In this document: positions 1 to 6,351 of the stretch, in pieces
How positions within the stretch are numbered: the first letter of the stretch is position 1
Layout of the letters: each line of letters opens with the position of its first letter
Source: JBCCYM01 sp039190005
Lineage (GTDB): Bacteria > Pseudomonadota > Gammaproteobacteria > UBA12402
Length of the DNA: 10,805 nt
Direction: 5' to 3'
Assembly: GCA_039190005.1 (NCBI GenBank)
Contig: JBCCYM010000061.1
Coordinates: 1-10,805, forward strand
Notes under the pieces: model-generated
Told to the model about the DNA's origin: nothing
Seen by the model: the letters and a program-made list of their open reading frames with translations, nothing else
Databases searched by the model: none
Made by a program: the position numbers and the translations under genes

Positions 1-284
1 AAACAACCTATGTCATAATCATAAAAACTTTCTTTATATCCCTCTTTAAGATTGTATATACAAGCTTGTTCTCCGAACAAGCGATTTAAGATAGATTGAT
101 ATTCTTCTCTTGCCAGTGGTATATTAGACAATCGTCCTTTTGATGATACTTGAGAATAATTAATATTCTGAACTTCATAAATAATAATTTTATTACGTTG
201 TGTATCCATTGAAAAATCGAAAATAGCTACTAAAAGGTTATCTTGAATGAGCAGACCAGGATTAAACTTATCGTAGGTGATCAT
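1..284 (-). CDS. Partial hypothetical protein, runs off the left edge
   Basis: Reading the minus strand from an ATG at 284-282 gives an uninterrupted frame of about 94 codons to base 1, so the 3' part is outside the window. The peptide starts MITYDKFNPGLLIQDN and continues with a hydrophobic strand-like stretch (LLVAIFDFSMD), a run of KIIIYEV, and then LAREEYQSILNRLFGE. The composition looks like a real soluble protein, but I do not recognise the family. There is no signal peptide or obvious membrane segment. No Shine-Dalgarno sequence precedes the ATG. A better-placed ATG (315-313, preceded by GAGAG) opens another frame that stops after five codons, so the N-terminus may be frameshifted or preceded by a mini-ORF. 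It lies on the same strand as the lpxB operon, 115 bp downstream of it, with a candidate promoter in the gap. It is markedly AT-rich compared with lpxB. Confidence 0.5.
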   Translation of the reverse strand, partial: MITYDKFNPGLLIQDNLLVAIFDFSMDTQRNKIIIYEVQNINYSQVSSKGRLSNIPLAREEYQSILNRLFGEQACIYNLKEGYKESFYDYDIGC

Positions 285-328
285 GTTATTATTATGGCTA
301 TCTATTATTTGTCATTAATTTCTCTCAC

Positions 329-357
329 AGTCTATCAGAAATTACAGTTCTTCACAA
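329..357 (-). promoter_or_regulatory. Candidate promoter for the left-edge gene
   Basis: On the minus strand a TTGTGA (357-352) and a TAGACT (334-329) are separated by 17 bases, and the second is preceded by TG at the extended -10 position. The predicted start near 322 would give a leader of roughly 38 nt to the ATG at 284. The -10 hexamer is only a moderate match, so this is tentative. The gap 285-399 holds nothing else clear; a weak hairpin at 356-371 lacks a T tract. Confidence 0.3.
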
Positions 358-399
358 GACTGACTGGTCTTAGGGGTAAGGAAACAGGAAAACTACTTA

Positions 400-1542
400 T
401 TACTTAATCATATCCAACGCAATATTGGCAACCTTGTTTGCCGCGTCAACATTGCCAAGCGCTGCTTTGGTTGTGGTAAGATTTTCAATCATCTGATCGC
501 GATAGGCCTGATCTTCCAGGATATGGATCGCTTCGGCAACAATATTATCGGCAGTGGCATCCTGCTGTAAAAACTCACAAACAATCTTCTTTCCCGCGAT
601 GATATTGCATAAACCAACATAAGGAATCTTAATAAGACGGCGTAATAAAACAGCCGTCAGAGGATGCACCTTACCTAGAATAATCATTGGTTTACGCAAT
701 AATGCCAGTTCCAAAGTGGCTGTACCCGAGGCGACAATTGCCATATCTACCGCCGCGGCAACATCAATTGAATGATTTGGAATAACATTGATATCAACAT
801 CATAGCTCTCGAGAAAGTGATTAATTTTTTCACGACTAATTGTCGAAGCTAATGGCAGAATAAATTTAATCTCTTGATCACGCGCTTTTAATCGAACGGC
901 ACTTTCAAGCATAATGGGTAATAAATAATCAATCTCATTGCGACGACTGCCCGGCATAAGCGCGATTATTTTTATATCGGCAGGAAGATCGAGTTGCTGC
1001 CGTGCCTGAAATACCGTTGGCGGCGATTGAAACTTCTTGGTTAGCGGATGCCCGACATAATCTACTGCGATGCCTTTATGACTATAGTATTCTTTTTCAA
1101 AAGGAAATATCACCGCGATATGATCAACATATTTAACAATCTTTTTAATACGATATCGTCGAGAAGCCCAAACCTGAGGACTAATATAAAATAATACGTT
1201 GATGCCTAACTTTTTAGCCAGCGCGGCAATTTTTATATTAAAGCCATAGCCATCAATAAGTATAATTAAATCTGGTTTTCGTAATTGAATAATTGTTTTA
1301 ACGCGCCGGTAAATTTTGACAATCTTAGGTAAATGTTGAATCACTTCAAAAAAACCGAGTATAGAAAGTTCGCGCACATCAATGACGGTTTCAACACTGG
1401 CATCACGCATCGCTTGACCACCCACACCAAAAATGTGTAGATAAGGCATTTGCTTATATAATTCTACAGCAACTTCCGCACCCCGTTGTTCACTTGACGC
1501 CTCACTGGCAATCATCATGATGCTTAAATTGGTTTTAGTCAT
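400..1542 (-). CDS. lpxB: Lipid-A-disaccharide synthase LpxB
   Basis: Glycosyltransferase family 19 enzyme. It condenses a UDP-2,3-diacylated amino sugar with lipid X to form the beta-1,6 lipid A disaccharide, at the inner face of the cytoplasmic membrane. At 380 aa it matches the usual length (about 380). Recognisable blocks are the nucleotide-sugar region around D97 and FN (101-102), ISPQVWAS (120-127), YVGHPL (162-167), LMPGSRRNEI (195-204), VASGTATLEL (270-279) and N313-IIAGK. D97, R200 and N313 appear to correspond to the functionally important D98, R201 and N316 of characterised LpxB proteins. The N-terminal motif, normally AGEASGDxxGA, reads ASEASSEQRGA (12-22), which is unusual. The ATG overlaps the gnnB stop by 4 bp (ATGA), which supports this start over the internal M9/M10. 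It is last in a gnnA-gnnB-lpxB operon, so the acceptor and donor are probably diamino-sugar derivatives carrying amide-linked acyl chains. Confidence 0.95.
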   Translation of the reverse strand: MTKTNLSIMMIASEASSEQRGAEVAVELYKQMPYLHIFGVGGQAMRDASVETVIDVRELSILGFFEVIQHLPKIVKIYRRVKTIIQLRKPDLIILIDGYGFNIKIAALAKKLGINVLFYISPQVWASRRYRIKKIVKYVDHIAVIFPFEKEYYSHKGIAVDYVGHPLTKKFQSPPTVFQARQQLDLPADIKIIALMPGSRRNEIDYLLPIMLESAVRLKARDQEIKFILPLASTISREKINHFLESYDVDINVIPNHSIDVAAAVDMAIVASGTATLELALLRKPMIILGKVHPLTAVLLRRLIKIPYVGLCNIIAGKKIVCEFLQQDATADNIVAEAIHILEDQAYRDQMIENLTTTKAALGNVDAANKVANIALDMIK

Positions 1543-2633
1543 AACAATGCCTGTTTGACCTGAGTCACCACCTGCTCTATTTGTGCTTCATCCATCTCCG
1601 GAAAAATAGGTAACGATAAACACTGTTGGCTTACCTTATCAGTAACCGGTAATGATAAATGCTTATAAGCGCCCGCGAACATATTCTGTTGATGCAAAGG
1701 AATAGGATAGTAAATCGCCGAGGCAATATCCGTTTTTTTTAAGTGCTCGGCAATAAGATCCCGTTTCTCATGCAAAATAGTATATTGATGATAACTATGT
1801 ACTGCCTGCGGCTGTTCGCTAGGCAAAGTAACGGTATCTTGCAAATAGCGATGATATTGCTGCGCGATCGCGTGCCGCTGTTGATTAAAAGCATCAAGAT
1901 GCTTAAGCTTAACATTCAAAATCGCCGCTTGTAATTCATCCAAGCGACTACAATAGCCCAGCCTGTCGTGATAATAACGCTTATGGCTACCGTGATTGCG
2001 TAAGGACAACAATATCTCATAAATTTCCTTTGATTGTGTGGTAATCAGACCACCATCACCACAACAGGAAAGATTTTTAGTGGGATAAAAACTAAAACAA
2101 GCGATGTCACCAAAGCTGCCGGCTTTTTGTCCCTGCCAGCTAGCGCCAAACGCTTGCGCGGCATCTTCAATCACTTTGAGATGATATGCTTTCGCCAAGG
2201 CCATTAAACGCGGCATATCAACAGGATTACCATAGAGATGTACCGGCATAATAACTTTGGTTTTATCGGTAATAAGCGATTCAAGTTGATTCAAATCAAG
2301 ATTAAATGTATCAGGATCGATATCAATAAATACCGGTTTGGCATCGCAATAGAGAATCACTTCAACAGTAGCCGCGAAGGTAAAAGCGGGTAAGATCACT
2401 TCATCACTTGGTTGAACATTCAAAGCACGTAACGCTAAATGCAAGGCATCGGTACCAGAATTAACACCAACCGTGTATTGACAGCCTAAATACTGTGCCG
2501 CCGCTTTTTCAAATTGCTTCACCTGTTGCCCAAGAATATAATGCCCACTTCTCAGTATATCCAATACCAAGGGCTCGATCTCATCTTGAAGATGACGATG
2601 CTGCGCTTTCAGATCAATCATTGAAATAGTCAT
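1539..2633 (-). CDS. gnnB: UDP-GlcNAc3N-forming aminotransferase GnnB (DegT/DnrJ/EryC1 family)
   Basis: PLP-dependent sugar aminotransferase. In the GnnA/GnnB pathway the family member transfers an amino group, with glutamate as donor, to the 3-keto intermediate made by GnnA, yielding UDP-GlcNAc3N for LpxA. Visible family features are NSGTDALHLAL (58-68), DAAQAFGA (157-164, with the cofactor-contacting Asp157), and SFYPTKNLSCCGDGG (181-195) containing the Schiff-base lysine K186. RNHGSHKRYYHDRLGYCSRLDELQ (212-235) is also a family block. At 364 aa it is a normal length. It overlaps gnnA by 20 bp and lpxB by 4 bp. The upstream AGAAGG ends only 2 bases before the first ATG (2633). A second ATG at 2621 would give the family-like start MIDLKAQ but lies 14 bases from AAGG, so the start is ambiguous by four codons. 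The specific function rests on operon context; by sequence alone it could be another UDP-sugar 3-aminotransferase. Confidence 0.85.
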   Translation of the reverse strand: MTISMIDLKAQHRHLQDEIEPLVLDILRSGHYILGQQVKQFEKAAAQYLGCQYTVGVNSGTDALHLALRALNVQPSDEVILPAFTFAATVEVILYCDAKPVFIDIDPDTFNLDLNQLESLITDKTKVIMPVHLYGNPVDMPRLMALAKAYHLKVIEDAAQAFGASWQGQKAGSFGDIACFSFYPTKNLSCCGDGGLITTQSKEIYEILLSLRNHGSHKRYYHDRLGYCSRLDELQAAILNVKLKHLDAFNQQRHAIAQQYHRYLQDTVTLPSEQPQAVHSYHQYTILHEKRDLIAEHLKKTDIASAIYYPIPLHQQNMFAGAYKHLSLPVTDKVSQQCLSLPIFPEMDEAQIEQVVTQVKQALL

Positions 2634-3573
2634 AGCCTTCTCTTATCGTTTTGGTAATGTATTCGGAAATTTCCAAGGCGGCCCTGCCTGATTCACCACT
2701 CACTGGTGATGGTTTATGATGTCTGATGGCATCAAGAAAAGCGATGATCTCCGCTTTAATCGCGTCGCCTTTGGGAAACTTGAGTTTTTCGCGTTCAATT
2801 TTAGGCATACCATCATGTTCATTAACGCCAACCTTGCGAAAAACAGCGCACACACCGTCTTTCAGATCAGCTGAAATATACGTATCGCGCTGAAAAATAC
2901 GCACACTTCGCTCTTCCTTGGTGCCCGCGCGACTTGCCGTGATATTGGCAACCGTGCCATTGGTAAAGGTAACACGCGCGTTGGCGATATCAATACTCTT
3001 AGAAAGAATTGGCGCGCCATTGGCCACCACTGAAGCAATATACGCCTCAGCCAAATATTTGATCAGATCAATATCGTGAATCATCAAATCAAGAATAACG
3101 TTGATGTCGGTGCTACGTTTACTAAAAGGGGCGATACGATAAAATTCAAAAAACTTAGGACCATCATTAAGAATATTGCTTAAGGCAAGTACGGAACTAT
3201 TAAATCTTTCCAGATGACCCACCTGAAGAATTAAATTATGGGTACCAGCAAGCTGGATAAGAACATCCGCCTCATGTGTCGTTGTGGTAATCGGTTTTTC
3301 AACAAGGACGTGAATATTATTTTCCAGACAGAATTTCGCTACTTCAAAATGAAAGGTTGTTGGTGTCGCGATACTGACGGCATCCACTTTACCAAGCAAT
3401 TGATGATAGCTATCAAACGTCGCGCAACCCAGCTTCTTCGCGACTTCTTTAGCACGATTGAGATCATTATCAATGACAGCAACCAAATCAACATCAGGAA
3501 GTTTCGCGTACTTCTCCGCGTGATATTTACCAATATAACCCACACCAATGACAGCGCAGCGTATTTCTTTCAT
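2614..3573 (-). CDS. gnnA: UDP-GlcNAc 3-dehydrogenase GnnA (Gfo/Idh/MocA family)
   Basis: NAD(P)-dependent sugar oxidoreductase. The GnnA family oxidises the 3-OH of UDP-GlcNAc so that GnnB can aminate it. The sequence has an N-terminal Rossmann fold with GVGYIG (10-15), an acidic residue at the end of strand 2 (D35), the hallmark EKP motif with its catalytic lysine (92-94), GHLERFN (119-125), and DLMIHDIDLIKYL (162-174) with the conserved H166/D167. At 319 aa it is typical. It is the first gene of the operon with gnnB and lpxB, overlapping gnnB by 20 bp. The ATG at 3573 is the only sensible start for the Rossmann fold, although the sequence before it (GTGGG) is a poor ribosome site. I assign GnnA from the conserved neighbours plus family motifs. 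Members with different UDP-sugar substrates (for example WbpB-like) cannot be excluded from sequence alone. Confidence 0.85.
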   Translation of the reverse strand: MKEIRCAVIGVGYIGKYHAEKYAKLPDVDLVAVIDNDLNRAKEVAKKLGCATFDSYHQLLGKVDAVSIATPTTFHFEVAKFCLENNIHVLVEKPITTTTHEADVLIQLAGTHNLILQVGHLERFNSSVLALSNILNDGPKFFEFYRIAPFSKRSTDINVILDLMIHDIDLIKYLAEAYIASVVANGAPILSKSIDIANARVTFTNGTVANITASRAGTKEERSVRIFQRDTYISADLKDGVCAVFRKVGVNEHDGMPKIEREKLKFPKGDAIKAEIIAFLDAIRHHKPSPVSGESGRAALEISEYITKTIREGYDYFND

Positions 3574-3584
3574 ATTATACCCAC

Positions 3585-3729
3585 ATAAACATGACTGAAC
3601 TTTTGGTTTATACTAGCCGAAACAATAGAATTTAACCAGTTTTTATTTAGTAATTTTGATATGAGTAAGCAAAGGTGATTTGCATTTTAGCACTGCCTAT
3701 ATTATAATAGGTACGCAAATAAACATGAC
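3585..3729. repeat. 11-base direct repeat flanking the gnnA/coiled-coil intergenic region
   Basis: ATAAACATGAC occurs exactly at 3585-3595 and again at 3719-3729, 134 bp apart in the same orientation. The first copy sits about 12 bases upstream of the gnnA start codon. The second overlaps the candidate -35 of the leftward promoter. This could be a pair of operator half-sites, a target duplication from a lost insertion, or chance in AT-rich DNA. No inverted repeats are visible just inside the copies. Confidence 0.4.
3680..3708 (+). promoter_or_regulatory. Promoter for the coiled-coil/copA/cupredoxin operon
   Basis: TTGCAT (3680-3685) and a perfect TATAAT (3703-3708) are separated by 17 bases. 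The predicted start near 3715 would give a leader of about 30 nt to the ATG at 3745. I see no classic CueR-type palindrome with a long 19-20 base spacer on this strand, so copper-dependent control is not shown by the sequence. Confidence 0.65.
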
Positions 3730-3731
3730 AA
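3701..3731 (-). promoter_or_regulatory. Candidate leftward promoter for gnnA-gnnB-lpxB
   Basis: On the minus strand TTGTCA (3731-3726) and TATAAT (3706-3701) are separated by 19 bases, longer than the ideal 17. The -10 hexamer overlaps the rightward -10 because CCTATATTATAATAGG (3696-3711) is nearly palindromic, with 12 of 16 positions symmetric. The leader to the gnnA ATG would be about 120 nt. A 19-base spacer is the kind that MerR-type activators remodel, but no dyad operator is evident within it. Confidence 0.4.
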
Positions 3732-3744
3732 ATTAAAGACAATT

Positions 3745-4128
3745 ATGAGCAATACAGCTTTAGCATTTGATACATTAAGATACGCCAAACGCTTGCGAGA
3801 AGTTGGTGTCCCTGAAGAACAGGCGGAAATCCAGGCAGAAGCTATTCAGGAGCCCATCGGTGAACAATTGGCAACTAAACTCGATCTAAAAGATGTAGGT
3901 GAACATACAAAATTTAAAATTGAACAACTGCGCTTAGAAATAAAACAGCTTGAAAAAAGCACAAAAATAGAAATAAAACAACTCGAAAAAAACACAAAAA
4001 CAGAAATAAAACAATCGGAAGAAAGATTGTTAACACGCATTAATGAGTTAAATTACAAGCTCACTATTCGTTTAGGCAGCCTCATTGTTGTGGGTGTATT
4101 TGTCCTCGCGGCTCTTATCAAATTCTAA
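3745..4128 (+). CDS. CCDC90/DUF1640-type coiled-coil protein with C-terminal membrane anchor
   Basis: Small 127-aa protein. The N-terminal region FDTLRYAKRLREVGVPEEQAE (8-28) followed by a TKLDLKD segment (44-50) is characteristic of the bacterial DUF1640/CCDC90 family. Residues about 53-103 form a highly charged Lys/Glu coiled coil. It contains 11-residue repeats, IKQLEKSTKIE (66-76) and IKQLEKNTKTE (77-87), then a third partial copy from 88, with hydrophobics spaced as in a hendecad coil. Residues about 107-124 (from T107 to I125) are one membrane helix at the very C-terminus, so the coil probably projects from the membrane as a trimer or other oligomer. Mitochondrial relatives (MCUR1/CCDC90A, yeast Fmp32) have been linked to calcium uptake and to cytochrome c oxidase assembly; the bacterial role is unknown. 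It lies 3 bp upstream of copA and is probably translationally coupled to it. A role in copper delivery is inference. Confidence 0.85.
   Translation: MSNTALAFDTLRYAKRLREVGVPEEQAEIQAEAIQEPIGEQLATKLDLKDVGEHTKFKIEQLRLEIKQLEKSTKIEIKQLEKNTKTEIKQSEERLLTRINELNYKLTIRLGSLIVVGVFVLAALIKF
3940..4020 (+). repeat. 33-base in-gene tandem repeat encoding 11-residue coiled-coil units
   Basis: Units begin at 3940, 3973 and 4006, the last being partial. Each starts with ATAAAACA and encodes IKQ followed by Leu or Ser and Glu. The repeats are similar at both DNA and protein level, which suggests recent duplication or slippage that lengthened the coil by whole hendecads. Confidence 0.75.
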
Positions 4129-4131
4129 GGA

Positions 4132-6351
4132 ATGCGACAACAAGACTATCACTTAAAGCTCATCAATGTCTCTTGCGCGAGCTGTGTCAAAACCATCGAA
4201 ACAACCTTAGTCACCATTCCCGACATTGATTCCTTTCAAGTAAACTTTGCTCAACGCACGCTTAGCTTTAACGGCACAGCAAATCCGGAAACAGTTATTG
4301 ACGCGCTGAAAGCGGTTGGTTATACAGCGCGATTACAAGACGAGCAAACGGATAAAAAAGAAGAGCAAGCCTATCTAAAAAAACTGGTTCGCCAAACTGT
4401 CATCGCCGGCGTTTTAGGGATCATACTGTTACTATTAGGGCTCAGCCCATGGCAACCGCCGCTTACGACATCCACTGGCCAATTGATATGGATTGTTTTA
4501 GGCGTCATTACCGCTGCTGTTATCTACTATGCCGGTGGGCATATCTACAAAAGCGCGTTGAAAGCCTTTTTAAATCATCACGCGACAATGGATACCTTAA
4601 TTACGGTAGGCACTGGCGCCGCCTGGCTTTATTCAATGATCATTTCTTTTATGCCCGCGCTGGTTCCGACCAATGCCAGACATGTTTATTTTGAAGCCTC
4701 GCTGATTATTTTAGCGTTTATCAATTTAGGTGCTTTATTGGAGCGACGCGCCCGAGGCAAAACCTCCCAGGCTATTAAAGGACTGATAAACCTGCAAGCC
4801 AAGACAGCAAAGCGTATCAATCCGGATGGTTCCGAAGAACAGGTTGAAATTGAACAACTGCTGGTTGGTGATATTATCCGTGTTCATCCGGGCGAAAAAA
4901 TTGCCGTTGACGGCGAAATTATTGAAGGTCATTCCACCATCGATGAATCGATGCTGACCGGTGAATCGATGCCGGTAAACAAAAAAAATGGTGACAGCGT
5001 ATTCGGCAGTACCATTAACAAAACCGGCAGTTTTCTGTTCAAAGCGACTAAGGTTGGCAAAGATACCGCACTTGCTCAAATTATAACACTGGTGCAAAAC
5101 GCCCAAAATACCAAACCACCTATCGCCAAACTGGCTGATTCGGTTTCCGCTTATTTCGTGCCAACAGTAATTATTATTGCCGTGCTGACCGCGCTCATCT
5201 GGTTTAATTTAGGCTTCTCGTCCGGATTTATCCTGGTAGCGGCGATGAGTGTGTTGATTATTGCCTGCCCCTGCGCCTTAGGCTTAGCGGCACCCATCTC
5301 GGTGATAGTCGGCATGGGTAAATCGGCGGAACACGGGATATTGATTCGCAATGGCGAAGCGCTGCAAAAAGCTAGCCAGCTTGACGCCATTATACTTGAT
5401 AAAACTGGCACAATTACCAAAGGCGAACCGGAAGTTGTTAATATAGTTGCTAAAGATACGATCGATCAACAAACATTATTGCAAATTGCCGCCAGCCTGG
5501 AACAACATTCAGAACACCCTTTAGCCCACGCCATAGTCACTAAAGCGCGGCAAGAAAAACTTGAACTTAAAAAAGTTGACGGGTTTGAAGCCATCACCGG
5601 TCACGGTATCAAAGCCGTTTTTGCTGAAAAATTAGTTCTCATTGGTAATGACAAATTAATGCGAGCACATCATATTACCATTGATAAATCTGCCGAAGAA
5701 GCCGATCAGCTCGCAAGCCTGGCACAAACCCCCATTTATTTAGCCATTGATGGCCAGCTGGCCGGCATGATCTCAATTGCCGATCCCATCAAAGCAGAAG
5801 CCAAACAAGCGATTAGGCAATTAAAAAACATGGGTTTAAGCCTCATCATGATTACCGGTGATCACCAGAAAACCGCCAATGCCGTCGCGGCACAAGTGGG
5901 TATAGACCAGGTTATTGCCGAAGTACTGCCTAAAGATAAAGCCGATCAGGTAAAAAAACTGCAAGCCAATAAAAAAATAGTCGCTATGGTAGGTGATGGT
6001 ATTAACGACGCGCCAGCTCTCGCGCAAGCCGATGTTGGCTTTGCCATAGGCGCCGGCACGGATGTCGCCATTGAAAGCGCCGATGTCACCTTGATCGGCA
6101 GCTCTATTCAAGGCATTGTCAATGCCATTATGATTTCCAAAGCAACCATGCGTAATATCAAACAGAATCTGTTTGGCGCCTTTATTTATAACAGTATCGG
6201 CATACCCGTAGCCGCTGGTATTTTATATCCACTTATTGGCGCCCTACTCAACCCGATGATTGCCGGTGCCGCCATGGCAGCTTCCTCCTTAACGGTGGTA
6301 AGCAATGCTAACCGTTTACGTGCATTTAGAATCAAATCAACAAGGTCATGA
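4132..6351 (+). CDS. copA: Cu+-exporting P1B-type ATPase CopA
   Basis: ATP-driven exporter moving Cu+ from the cytoplasm across the inner membrane. The 739 aa contain one N-terminal heavy-metal-associated domain (about 7-66) with CASC (15-18), and membrane helices around 88-104, 116-134, 155-175 and 187-203. The actuator domain has TGES (276-279). The transport helix has CPC (379-381). The phosphorylation site is DKTGT (D423), followed by the SEHP motif (460-463, HP conserved in P1B pumps), TGDH (575-578) and GDGINDAP (621-628). IYN (685-687) and MAASS (715-719) near the end are the Cu+-type signature in the last two helices. Length and order are typical of bacterial CopA. The start follows the previous stop by 3 bases, and the AAGGA formed by that stop touches the ATG, so reinitiation of ribosomes from the upstream gene is likely. 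The last 4 bases overlap the cupredoxin gene. Confidence in the pump is very high; silver may also be a substrate. Confidence 0.97.
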   Translation: MRQQDYHLKLINVSCASCVKTIETTLVTIPDIDSFQVNFAQRTLSFNGTANPETVIDALKAVGYTARLQDEQTDKKEEQAYLKKLVRQTVIAGVLGIILLLLGLSPWQPPLTTSTGQLIWIVLGVITAAVIYYAGGHIYKSALKAFLNHHATMDTLITVGTGAAWLYSMIISFMPALVPTNARHVYFEASLIILAFINLGALLERRARGKTSQAIKGLINLQAKTAKRINPDGSEEQVEIEQLLVGDIIRVHPGEKIAVDGEIIEGHSTIDESMLTGESMPVNKKNGDSVFGSTINKTGSFLFKATKVGKDTALAQIITLVQNAQNTKPPIAKLADSVSAYFVPTVIIIAVLTALIWFNLGFSSGFILVAAMSVLIIACPCALGLAAPISVIVGMGKSAEHGILIRNGEALQKASQLDAIILDKTGTITKGEPEVVNIVAKDTIDQQTLLQIAASLEQHSEHPLAHAIVTKARQEKLELKKVDGFEAITGHGIKAVFAEKLVLIGNDKLMRAHHITIDKSAEEADQLASLAQTPIYLAIDGQLAGMISIADPIKAEAKQAIRQLKNMGLSLIMITGDHQKTANAVAAQVGIDQVIAEVLPKDKADQVKKLQANKKIVAMVGDGINDAPALAQADVGFAIGAGTDVAIESADVTLIGSSIQGIVNAIMISKATMRNIKQNLFGAFIYNSIGIPVAAGILYPLIGALLNPMIAGAAMAASSLTVVSNANRLRAFRIKSTRS

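Noticed and set aside
356..371. Hairpin AAGAC-N6-GTCTT downstream of lpxB as an intrinsic terminator
   Set aside because: The stem is only five base pairs and no T run follows on the minus strand.
3574..3579. TATAAT directly before the gnnA ATG on the minus strand as its promoter
   Set aside because: Transcription would begin inside the coding sequence, and no alternative downstream start keeps the Rossmann GxGxxG motif.
4735..5106. Antisense reading frames within copA (also 5151-5420, 5836-6111)
   Set aside because: copA is fully supported by catalytic motifs, and the antisense peptides show only reflected codon bias.
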